64,000 nt of DNA, from the NCBI GenBank assembly GCA_045579665.1, contig JAZNMO010000127.1, forward strand, positions 1 through 64,000, in the 5' to 3' direction. The position numbers and the translations under genes are program-made. Shown here one piece after another: positions 1 through 6,859 of the stretch (within the stretch, counting starts at the first letter, position 1; each line of letters opens with the position of its first letter). The notes beneath the pieces were generated by a model, which was not told where the DNA came from, made no database searches, and worked only from the letters and a program-made list of their open reading frames with translations. The stretch comes from COE1 sp045579665. Lineage in GTDB: Bacteria > Bacillota > Clostridia > Lachnospirales > Lachnospiraceae.

Positions 1-71
1 CTCACCTCCACGTGTTCTGTAGTGTGTCAGTCTTATAAAGAGATAATATCAGAGGGATATAGAAATAGATA

Positions 72-116
72 GCGAAAGAACCTATCGGGTTTCATAACCT
101 CATCGGTGCCTTTCGC
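72..116 (+). other. Possible structured leader (three-way junction) before the radical SAM gene
   Basis: GCGAAAG at 72-78 pairs with CTTTCGC at 110-116. Inside it AACC (79-82) pairs with GGTT (88-91), and ACC (97-99) with GGT (105-107). This gives a compact three-way junction in the expected 5' leader. I match it to no known riboswitch class. The same bases are also an open frame continuous with the radical SAM gene, so the pairing may be chance. Confidence 0.25.
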
Positions 117-167
117 AGAAAGGCGGATTATAAATATGAAAGCTTTTGGAGTGAGAGACCGGACGGT

Positions 168-1244
168 TTGCAACCTATCGAAGGTTTACATATTGAGATC
201 ACTAGTAGATGTAATCTTAGATGTGAATATTGCTATCAGAGAACAAAGAAACATCATGAATCTTTGAAGGTAGAAGATATTTGTAAAATTAAGGAGCTGT
301 GTGAGAACTATAATAAAGAGCTTGGCGTAACAAAGCCGATTGATAAGGTTTCTATTAGTGGTGGTGAAACCTTACTGGAAAATAATTTTGAGATTATTGA
401 TGAGATTGTAGAAGTGTTTCCAGAAGCAGAGATTGCATTGTTTACAAACGGAATTAATGTGATTAAGTATTGGGATCGACTTCCTATTGACAGAATCGGC
501 AATGTAAGCATGTCGTTAGATGGAAAGGACGAAGTTATCTCTAAGCTTTCGGATGCGAAACTAAAGGTTTATGAGGATATTATATGTGGTATTGAGAAAA
601 TATTAGAGGCAAAGATTGAATTAAGATTATCTGTTTCCATCACAAGAGATACTGTTGCTCATATGGATGAGTTATTCGAGGATTTGGAAAAAAGAAATAT
701 ATTATCAAATGAGAAACTAGAGATATTGGTATATCCGATTTGGGATTATGCTACTGAAACTGGATTAGGTAATAGTACATACGAAAACGAAGATGAGTTT
801 TTTGAACTTGCCAAAAAGGTTTCTGTAATGATTAAAAAATATAATAATGTTTTCATGTCTGTAAATGCTGATTTTGGAAGATTATTACAGGTCATTGGTG
901 GAAGTCAGAAATTCAAATTTAACAGATGTGTCAGCGGTACAATGGGAATGACTGTGGGACCAGATGGAAAAGTATATTTTTGTAGTGATTTTGCTGGAGA
1001 TAGTGCGATTGTTGCAGATATTCGAAAGGAACTTAAGTTCGACAAAGAAAAGTTGAGATACATTCTTAGAGGAAGCGTAACTAGAAATGCTAAGTGTAAA
1101 GGATGTATGTACAGACATGTGTGTTTAGGAGGCTGTAGGTTGAGAGCTTTGGCTCGCAATGCCGAAAGTAATGGAGATGGTTTTTATTGTGGTACATATA
1201 CCAATGATAAATTCATAGAAAACATAGGATTATTTATTAAATAG
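168..1244 (+). CDS. Radical SAM/SPASM peptide-modifying enzyme
   Basis: Predicted radical SAM maturase of the RiPP cluster. The CxxxCxxC iron-sulfur motif is at C15, C19 and C22. A C-terminal SPASM-like domain carries C254, C272, C310, C313, C319, C323 and C341, including the CKGC-x5-CxGGC signature, so it should hold auxiliary clusters. SPASM enzymes of this size (358 aa) install C-S, C-C or C-O links in peptides. It is followed 12 bp later by a PqqD-like protein and six precursor genes, its probable partner and substrates. The start is TTG with only a distant purine-rich site. The frame stays open back to base 69 (stop TAG at 66-68) without an ATG, GTG or TTG, so the true N-terminus is uncertain. 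The product chemistry cannot be read from sequence. Confidence 0.85.
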   Translation: MQPIEGLHIEITSRCNLRCEYCYQRTKKHHESLKVEDICKIKELCENYNKELGVTKPIDKVSISGGETLLENNFEIIDEIVEVFPEAEIALFTNGINVIKYWDRLPIDRIGNVSMSLDGKDEVISKLSDAKLKVYEDIICGIEKILEAKIELRLSVSITRDTVAHMDELFEDLEKRNILSNEKLEILVYPIWDYATETGLGNSTYENEDEFFELAKKVSVMIKKYNNVFMSVNADFGRLLQVIGGSQKFKFNRCVSGTMGMTVGPDGKVYFCSDFAGDSAIVADIRKELKFDKEKLRYILRGSVTRNAKCKGCMYRHVCLGGCRLRALARNAESNGDGFYCGTYTNDKFIENIGLFIK

Positions 1245-1256
1245 GAGGAAAGAAAA

Positions 1257-1517
1257 ATGTATGAATTAAACGAAAATCTTTATTATGAAGAGAGTGAAGA
1301 GGGAATGTTCTTCATTAATGAAGAGGATGAAAAGGTATTTATTTTAGGAAAGAGTGAAACAGAGGTAATGCGTATGGTAATGGAGCAGGGGGTTGAGAAG
1401 ACTGCATCGTATGTACAGGAGAATTATGCGAATGTCGGAGCAGGGATTTTGAAGGAGATACAGAAGTTTACAGAAAATTTAGTACAGCGTAATGTTCTTG
1501 TGGCATGTACAGCATAG
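1257..1517 (+). CDS. PqqD-like RiPP recognition protein
   Basis: An 86-residue protein of PqqD size and pattern: short beta strands at the N-terminus, then a helical half with the segment ETEVMRMVMEQG. PqqD-family domains (RiPP recognition elements) bind the leader peptide and present it to the radical SAM enzyme. It has a good AGGAGG site (about 1243-1248) and sits between the radical SAM gene and the precursor array. That order is typical of PqqD/radical SAM pairs. The family call rests on size, pattern and context rather than on a single diagnostic motif. Confidence 0.75.
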   Translation: MYELNENLYYEESEEGMFFINEEDEKVFILGKSETEVMRMVMEQGVEKTASYVQENYANVGAGILKEIQKFTENLVQRNVLVACTA

Positions 1518-1600
1518 TATGAAAGAATGTTAGTGGAATACAGTCATATGTAAAATATAATGATTGTTTCTATAGATATTTTAATAAGGAGGTGAAAAGG

Positions 1601-1765
1601 ATGGAGTCTAAGAAAGTGAAAAAAATGTGGGACAAGCTAGAAGTAAGAGATCTGAACTTTGAAGAGGTGGTAGGTCATATCAATGCATCAGCAAGATCAT
1701 ATACACCATATCCGCCATCAATGACTAATGAGCAATTAGTGATGTATATGTATAGCTTATGCTAA
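1601..1765 (+). CDS. RiPP precursor peptide 1
   Basis: A 54-residue peptide preceded by AAGGAGGTGAAAAGG. The leader has a W-D-K-L-E-V-R-D pattern and ends in HINASARS (residues 26-33). The C-terminal 21 residues, YTPYPPSMTNEQLVMYMYSLC, are rich in Tyr and Pro and end in Cys; the last 20 are the variable part. The same leader recurs in the five following small genes, which marks a precursor family. Core boundaries are inferred from where conservation stops. Confidence 0.8.
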   Translation: MESKKVKKMWDKLEVRDLNFEEVVGHINASARSYTPYPPSMTNEQLVMYMYSLC

Positions 1766-1784
1766 TTGAGAAAGGAGAAAAAGA

Positions 1785-1934
1785 ATGCAGGAAAATAAGG
1801 AAATTAAGAATTGGGATGGTGTAGAAGTAGAAGAAGTAGCTATCAATGAAGTAACAGAGCATATTGATGCTTCTGCACGATCTTCAACTGGTCCGGGAGT
1901 AGGATTTGTTCACTGGTTTTATTGTGACGGCTGA
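1785..1934 (+). CDS. RiPP precursor peptide 2
   Basis: A 49-residue peptide with AAAGGAG 8 bp before the start. The leader contains NWDGVEVEEVA and ends in HIDASARS (26-33). The short core STGPGVGFVHWFYCDG is Gly-rich and aromatic, with a single Cys. It is a close paralogue of precursor 3, sharing the leader and the VHWF[YF]CD core. This small gene is supported by homology within the array. Confidence 0.82.
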   Translation: MQENKEIKNWDGVEVEEVAINEVTEHIDASARSSTGPGVGFVHWFYCDG

Positions 1935-1988
1935 TTATTGACAAATTAAAGATATGCATAGATGAAATGAAAAGGAGGACTTATTGTA

Positions 1989-2144
1989 ATGGGTGAAATG
2001 AAGGAAAATAAGACTTGGGATGGCGTAGAAGTAGAAGAGGTAGCTGTGGAGAATATTACAGAACATATTAGTGCATCAGCAAGATCAGGTGGAATTGGAA
2101 TGGTACATTGGTTTTTCTGCGATGATAGTATTTCATGGAGCTAA
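1989..2144 (+). CDS. RiPP precursor peptide 3
   Basis: A 51-residue peptide with AAAAGGAGG upstream. Its leader is nearly identical to precursor 2 (TWDGVEVEEVA) and ends in HISASARS (26-33). The core GGIGMVHWFFCDDSISWS repeats the VHWF[YF]CD motif of precursor 2 with a longer tail. The stop TAA overlaps the ATG of precursor 4, so the two are translationally coupled. Confidence 0.82.
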   Translation: MGEMKENKTWDGVEVEEVAVENITEHISASARSGGIGMVHWFFCDDSISWS

Positions 2145-2305
2145 TGGTGGTGAGTAAAGTGCAAGAAACAAAAAACTGGAATAGTTTAAAAGTCGAAGAA
2201 ATAGCTATTGAAGATGTAAAAGAGCATATTGATGCAGCTGCAAGATCTTGTTCTGGTGGTTCATCATGGTTAGGTTTTTACGGTTATTTCATGAATAATG
2301 AATAG
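2144..2305 (+). CDS. RiPP precursor peptide 4
   Basis: A 53-residue peptide whose ATG overlaps the previous stop (TAATG). A GTG a few codons in is an alternative start. The leader contains NWNSLKVEEIA and ends in HIDAAARS (28-35), with Ala in place of the usual Ser. The core CSGGSSWLGFYGYFMNNE is Gly/Ser-rich and aromatic, with Cys directly after the motif. Its stop codon lies inside a strong inverted repeat (2295-2327). Confidence 0.8.
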   Translation: MVVSKVQETKNWNSLKVEEIAIEDVKEHIDAAARSCSGGSSWLGFYGYFMNNE

Positions 2306-2327
2306 GGCTTTATGCTCTATTCATTAT
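2295..2327 (+). other. Stable hairpin at the end of precursor 4
   Basis: ATAATGAATAGGGC (2295-2308), loop TTTAT, then GCTCTATTCATTAT (2314-2327) form a 14-bp stem with one G-U pair. It contains the stop codon of precursor 4. No T-run follows, so it is more likely an mRNA-stability or partial attenuation element than a full terminator. It splits the array into precursors 1-4 and 5-6. Confidence 0.6.
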
Positions 2328-2356
2328 CAACGATAGACAAAGGGAGAAAGTAGAAA

Positions 2357-2524
2357 ATGAAAGAGATTAGGGATTGGAATAAATTGGCAGTTAGAGAACT
2401 TGAAATGGAAGAAATTACGGGACATATTGATGCATCAGCAAGATCGTATACTTGTGAATTACCAGCTTCAGGTACATTGTTAGGAATTTCAATGTTATTT
2501 GGAACACCGTGTTATTTCATGTAA
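2357..2524 (+). CDS. RiPP precursor peptide 5
   Basis: A 55-residue peptide with AAAGGGAGAAAG before the start. The leader contains DWNKLAVRELEMEEI and ends in HIDASARS (23-30). The longest core of the family (25 residues) follows, with two Cys: one three residues after the motif and one near the end in PCYFM. Leader conservation and the ribosome site support it as a real gene. Confidence 0.8.
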   Translation: MKEIRDWNKLAVRELEMEEITGHIDASARSYTCELPASGTLLGISMLFGTPCYFM

Positions 2525-2613
2525 AAATCAAATTGTGACATATCAATTATATAAGTGTCCATGTCATTGTGGAGAACATAATAAAGGATAGACAATATAG
2601 GAGTAGTGAAGAA

Positions 2614-2763
2614 ATGAAAGAGATTAAAGATTGGAAGCAGTTAACAGTAAGAGAGATTGAGTTGGATGAAGTAGCAGGATATATTAGTGCAGCAGCAAGA
2701 TCTTATTTGGATGATAGCGTGAGTATTGATAAGTTTAAGGAAATTTTTATGGGAATCATGTAA
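2614..2763 (+). CDS. RiPP precursor peptide 6
   Basis: A 49-residue peptide beginning MKEIKDWKQLTVRE. An upstream in-frame ATG at 2569 exists, but AGGAG at 2599-2603 fits the 2614 start and aligns with precursor 5. The motif is YISAAARS, with Tyr in place of the usual His. The core YLDDSVSIDKFKEIFMGIM has no Cys and is charged and amphipathic, unlike the others. It may be a diverged product or a decoy. Confidence 0.75.
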   Translation: MKEIKDWKQLTVREIELDEVAGYISAAARSYLDDSVSIDKFKEIFMGIM

Positions 2764-2811
2764 GTAATAAGAGTATTAGGAATTTGTAGAAGACAGAGGT
2801 GAGAATTAGAT

Positions 2812-3648
2812 ATGTTAGTACAGTACAATAACGAGAGCTTACAAGAAAGTATTTATTTTTCTTTTGATGATAAAAATGTATACGAGAGTCTGTCATTGAT
2901 AGGTGCTCAGTATATTACAGAAATTAGTAAACAGGAATTAAATGATACAGAAAACATCTGGTATATCGAAGGCCATGGCAATTACACAGTACGTTGTCGC
3001 GATATAGAATTAAAGATTAAGAAAAATGGTTTAATTAATTTTTTTACAGATGTTTTATATTCTAACCATAACCTAAAGAAAGAATATGTATTTTTACATG
3101 GAGGATTTGTAGAAAAGAACGGAGCTTGTGCAGGATTTTTAGGAGATAGTGGAATGGGAAAATCTACATTGATTTCCTATTTACATTATCAGGGATTTAA
3201 TACGTTGTCGGATGATAAAGCAATTATTCATACAAAGACAGGCGAGATTATTCCTTATTCAAGAGGAATCATGCTTAGAAAGGGTTCTGTGCCGTTCGTA
3301 AAGAAGTACGGAAAAACGTCAGACTTAAAGAAGTACAGAGTTGGTCATTATCAAAGATTTCACCTGAATGTTGATGAAAGTAATGTAAATGGACATCATT
3401 TGAATTGTTTATTTATTTTAAATAGAAAAGAGTCTGGAGAGACAAGAATAGAGCAAATACCGCATTGGAATGCGGTAGAATCCGTATTAAAGCAAAGTAT
3501 AGATAATAAGGATATATTTAAGCAGTATATTAAGGTAAATGAGTTGAAAAAGAAAATTAATGTTTACCTTTTAGAATATAGTACATTTGATGATTTGGAA
3601 AATAAGGTATTGGAAATTATGCAGTCAAAGGAGGTTGTACATGGATAA
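2812..3648 (+). CDS. HprK-related kinase
   Basis: A 278-residue protein with a P-loop GDSGMGKST at residues 111-119 and a following LSDD segment, as in the C-terminal kinase domain of HPr kinase. It lacks HPr-kinase housekeeping context. HprK-like kinases occur in RiPP clusters; in lasso-peptide systems such as paeninodin a relative phosphorylates the peptide. Here it may phosphorylate the precursor, but the substrate is inferred. It overlaps the next gene by 8 bp, so it is in the same operon. Confidence 0.75.
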   Translation: MLVQYNNESLQESIYFSFDDKNVYESLSLIGAQYITEISKQELNDTENIWYIEGHGNYTVRCRDIELKIKKNGLINFFTDVLYSNHNLKKEYVFLHGGFVEKNGACAGFLGDSGMGKSTLISYLHYQGFNTLSDDKAIIHTKTGEIIPYSRGIMLRKGSVPFVKKYGKTSDLKKYRVGHYQRFHLNVDESNVNGHHLNCLFILNRKESGETRIEQIPHWNAVESVLKQSIDNKDIFKQYIKVNELKKKINVYLLEYSTFDDLENKVLEIMQSKEVVHG

Positions 3649-3952
3649 TAGAGAGAGTTTATTAAGAGTAATTTTAAAGAAAAATGATACCAATAAGATA
3701 CATGTTAAGGGAATCAGTATGTTACCAACGTTAAAGGAAGGTGACTGTGTAAATGTGAGAAAGGAAGAGACATATAAAGTTGGTGATATTATCGTGTACT
3801 TTTATAAAGAGGAAGGACTGCTTATACATAGAATAGTGGGACAGAAGGGACCTGACAAGTATTTGTGTAGAGGAGATAACAGCAGACGTCTGGAACATGT
3901 ACAATACGATAATGTTGTTGGAAAGGTTTACGAGGTTGAATATGCAGATTAA
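3641..3952 (+). CDS. S26-type (signal-peptidase-like) protease without membrane anchor
   Basis: A 103-residue protein starting at the ATG after AAAGGAGG. GISMLPT places the catalytic Ser at residue 26. IHRIV puts a His (H63) where bacterial signal peptidases have Lys, like the ER/SipW-type Ser-His enzymes. No hydrophobic segment is visible, so it is probably cytosolic. Signal peptidases cut after A-x-A, and the precursor leaders end in A-[S/A]-A-R-S, so it may be the leader peptidase. It overlaps both neighbours. The family is confident; the role is inferred. Confidence 0.75.
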   Translation: MDNRESLLRVILKKNDTNKIHVKGISMLPTLKEGDCVNVRKEETYKVGDIIVYFYKEEGLLIHRIVGQKGPDKYLCRGDNSRRLEHVQYDNVVGKVYEVEYAD

Positions 3953-4955
3953 TGATGCATTAAGGGAGCTGTTGGATAATCCAGCAGTGTCAGGGGATGA
4001 AAAAAAGGCAGCAGAAGTAATAGCTGCTATGTTTGAAAAGTATAGTGAAAATGTTGAAATAGATAGGGTAGGCAATGTAATTGCCAAGCTCGGTAATCCG
4101 TATGGCAAGAAGCTTTTGTTATGTGCGCATATGGATGAAGTAGGATTTGTTGTATCAGGTATAGAGGACAATGGTATCGTAAGAGCAACAGCCGTTGGAG
4201 GCGTTTTCTGTCCGATGTATCAGGGAAGAAATGTCGCAATCAGACATGATGGAAGTTATGTGCGTGGTTCAGTACTTTACTATGATGATTCGCAAATAGA
4301 AAAGGGAAGAGTAGATTACATCAGAATAGATATTGGAGCCAGGACAAAGCAGGAGGCTATGCAGCAGATTCGAACAGGAGACAGTGTGATGGATACAGAG
4401 ATGCAACATGTGTTAAATGACAAATATCTAACAGGCAGAGCATTGGATAATAATGTAGGGGTTTATATTATTTATAGTGTTTTAGAACAGCTTAGCAAAT
4501 TGGATATAGATATGGAAATTCATTTTGTTGCAAATTCCGGTGAAGAAACAGCCAAAAAAGGAATTCGTTGGTTGTTAAAACACTATGATTATGATGAGGC
4601 TGTTGTGGTTGATGGAATACCGCTTGTAGATATGTATAAGGATAATAAGGGCTATTCTGTTGGTATGGGATGCGGTCCTGTATTATGCGGAAGTGCAATG
4701 GTGCCTAGGGATTTAAATCGACAGTTTGAAGAGCTGTCTGTTAATCACGGTATTCATGTGCAGTATGAGTACACCAATGGTAGAACCAAGTCGGACTATG
4801 ATATTGTTTGGGAAAATGGTATTTACAGTACAATACTATCTTATCCTATTAATTACATGCATTCACCATGTGAGGTTGTAGATATGGATGATATTCAGCA
4901 ATGTATAGAACTGTTAACACTTTGGGTAAAAGAAATGGCGATAAAGGTGAATTAA
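3942..4955 (+). CDS. M42-family metallo-aminopeptidase
   Basis: A 337-residue protein. The start at ATG 3942 overlaps the previous gene by 11 bp and has GAGG just upstream. Family metal ligands and catalytic residues are visible: HMDEVGF (H63), GRALDNN, NSGEETAKKG, VVDG and the C-terminal MHSPCE. M42 enzymes (FrvX/PepA type) remove N-terminal residues from peptides as large cytosolic complexes. Its place inside a RiPP operon suggests trimming of the residues left after leader cleavage. It could also recycle leader fragments. Confidence 0.85.
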   Translation: MQINDALRELLDNPAVSGDEKKAAEVIAAMFEKYSENVEIDRVGNVIAKLGNPYGKKLLLCAHMDEVGFVVSGIEDNGIVRATAVGGVFCPMYQGRNVAIRHDGSYVRGSVLYYDDSQIEKGRVDYIRIDIGARTKQEAMQQIRTGDSVMDTEMQHVLNDKYLTGRALDNNVGVYIIYSVLEQLSKLDIDMEIHFVANSGEETAKKGIRWLLKHYDYDEAVVVDGIPLVDMYKDNKGYSVGMGCGPVLCGSAMVPRDLNRQFEELSVNHGIHVQYEYTNGRTKSDYDIVWENGIYSTILSYPINYMHSPCEVVDMDDIQQCIELLTLWVKEMAIKVN

Positions 4956-4956
4956 A

Positions 4957-5907
4957 ATGACAATTAATGAATTTTTTTGGAAGCATGCATATCAAGAGGT
5001 AAAGCCTCTTTTTGAGGATTTAAAAGAATATAGATATGCTTTGATTAAGGGTGACGCTTTATCAATTCAAGCTTATGGGAAAGTAGGAAAGCGTCAATAC
5101 GGAGATTTAGATGTTTTAGTTGAACGTCAGGATGTTATGGAAATAGAAGAGATTTTAAGAAAACATGGTTTTGTTTGTAATAATGATTCAGAAAGTAGTG
5201 CGACGCGCAGAAAAGATAAAATAATGAGTATGGTGCGTTCTCATCAATTGCCGTCCTTTTTTAAGGAATCAAAGTGGGGGAAAATTGAATTAGACTTAAA
5301 TTTCGATATATATTGGGGGCAGTATCTGGGAGAAAAGGAAAGTATTGGCAGTCTATTAGATAGTGTAAGAACAGAACAAATTTATGGCTGTGAGGTAAAG
5401 GTGCTATCACCTGAGCATGCGTTATTACAATTGGTGTTACATCATTACAAAGAAATGAATTCGATATATCACTTATCCAATTTTTATACTATAAAGAGTG
5501 ATATGTTTAGAGATGTATTAGAGTTGATTAAGAATCGCAAGAATGAAATTCAGGCAGATTCTTTCTATGAGGTGTGTGAAAAATATCATGTTACAGAATA
5601 TGCTTACTATGTGCTGTATTATACGAAAGAGTGTTTTGGAGAAAATCTGCTAGATGAATATATAACAAAATTACAGAGTGATAGAGGTATAGAATTACTT
5701 GATAAATATGGATTGGATGAAGATGAACAAAATGTATGGAAGATTCCATTTCATGAAAGGGTGGATAATCCGGTATTAAAGAATATCGTGGTGGCAAATT
5801 TATCACCAAAGGAGCAGAGAAAGAACGAGATAAATAAGAAGGTATACGGTAATGGTAGAAATCAAAGAACTGAAAGTATTGGAGAAAATAGATTATCTTG
5901 GGTTTAA
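4957..5907 (+). CDS. Nucleotidyltransferase-family protein
   Basis: A 316-residue protein one base after the peptidase. Near residues 31-55 it has KGDALSIQAYGKVGKRQYGDLDVLVE, written here in part: the D-x-D strand (DLDVL) typical of uncharacterised nucleotidyltransferase-fold proteins (PF14907-like). Such proteins accompany HprK-like kinases in lasso and other RiPP clusters, where nucleotidyl or phosphoryl additions have been proposed. The target here is unknown. Its 3' end overlaps the next gene by 56 bp. Confidence 0.65.
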   Translation: MTINEFFWKHAYQEVKPLFEDLKEYRYALIKGDALSIQAYGKVGKRQYGDLDVLVERQDVMEIEEILRKHGFVCNNDSESSATRRKDKIMSMVRSHQLPSFFKESKWGKIELDLNFDIYWGQYLGEKESIGSLLDSVRTEQIYGCEVKVLSPEHALLQLVLHHYKEMNSIYHLSNFYTIKSDMFRDVLELIKNRKNEIQADSFYEVCEKYHVTEYAYYVLYYTKECFGENLLDEYITKLQSDRGIELLDKYGLDEDEQNVWKIPFHERVDNPVLKNIVVANLSPKEQRKNEINKKVYGNGRNQRTESIGENRLSWV

Positions 5908-6859
5908 TCTACAGTGTACGGAAAGAATTTTAACCTATATTTTTGATTCATTTTATAAAAATGTAATGTATTATATCATTTTGTTTAAAGATGTGGAAAC
6001 ATTTGTTGGAAATGAAAATTTTAATAAATTTATCTTTCAAAAAGCAGGACTTAGGGAAGAAATGGTTTATGGTCCCAAGGAAAACTTTGTAGATGCAATT
6101 TGCACGGAAATAGATCAGAAAAACAGAATTGTGCTATACAGTGACCATTTTTATAATCCAAACTATCAAGAGAATTATCAGAAAAAGCATTCCAAGCATC
6201 CTTTTACAGTAAAGGGCTATGATAAGGAAAAGAAAGAGTTTCTGATTATTGATGAGGATAAGGAAGTACTTGATCAGATTAATAAGTTTCATTGGTGGCC
6301 ATATAAAGAAATGACTATTTCATTTGAAGAATTGGAAAAACGATGCTGCGCATTCGTATCTAAGGGACACCAAGGATGTTATTTGTATAGAAGATTTCAT
6401 GCTGATACAGATTTCAAAAAATCCAAGCAATTTGTAATGAATGAATACAAAAATTATCTTGAGAAGTTTATCCGAAAAGAGATAGATTTACTAAATGAAT
6501 TTAAGAGTAGAATACTTAAGCTACAGGATGGAAACGAAATAGGTATTGATTCTATATACGATCATAATAAGTCTATAAACCGTCAGAATATATTCTGGGA
6601 CTTAATGGAAATCGAAAAACCGGAAGGATATGACGAAAATAGAGAAGCGTTGGTTAATTATTATGAAGGAATTTATCATTTATTATTAAAGTACAATAGA
6701 AAAAAGGATAAATCAATTTTGGATAAAGCAATTGGTAAAATTGATAGTATTATGTCTCTAGAGCTAGAACAGTATAAGAATTTTATTTGGATGAGTGAAA
6801 AGTGGATTGAGGAGGAATGTTATGCAGGAACTGTTGTCGGTAGTAGTACCGGTTTATAA
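5852..6859 (+). CDS. BtrH-like acyltransferase (papain-fold)
   Basis: A 335-residue protein. A possible Cys-His-Asp triad is visible at C22, H116 (HPFTVKGYD) and D134 (FLIIDED). The GYD-x-EK...D pattern is typical of the BtrH N-terminal/C39-like fold. In butirosin synthesis BtrH moves an acyl group from a carrier protein to its acceptor. The same cluster holds a carrier protein and an FkbH-like loader, so acylation of the peptide or a sugar is a reasonable inference. The C-terminal half is helical and not recognised. A cysteine protease role is the main alternative. Confidence 0.6.
   Translation: MVEIKELKVLEKIDYLGFNLQCTERILTYIFDSFYKNVMYYIILFKDVETFVGNENFNKFIFQKAGLREEMVYGPKENFVDAICTEIDQKNRIVLYSDHFYNPNYQENYQKKHSKHPFTVKGYDKEKKEFLIIDEDKEVLDQINKFHWWPYKEMTISFEELEKRCCAFVSKGHQGCYLYRRFHADTDFKKSKQFVMNEYKNYLEKFIRKEIDLLNEFKSRILKLQDGNEIGIDSIYDHNKSINRQNIFWDLMEIEKPEGYDENREALVNYYEGIYHLLLKYNRKKDKSILDKAIGKIDSIMSLELEQYKNFIWMSEKWIEEECYAGTVVGSSTGL

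Noticed and set aside
136..270. Short frame starting at ATG 136, upstream of and overlapping the radical SAM gene
   Set aside because: It has no ribosome site, no recognisable product and overlaps the conserved CxxxCxxC coding region in another frame.
2569..2613. Longer form of precursor 6 starting at 2569
   Set aside because: The 15 extra residues are not shared by other precursors, and AGGAG at 2599-2603 marks the start at 2614.
1601..2763. CRISPR-like or simple tandem repeat array
   Set aside because: The repeats are coding leaders with synonymous variation and each has its own ribosome site; spacing and lengths vary.
168..2763. Sactipeptide, ranthipeptide or PQQ class
   Set aside because: Cores have too few Cys for sactionine or ranthionine patterns, and no PqqA-like E-x3-Y precursor is present.
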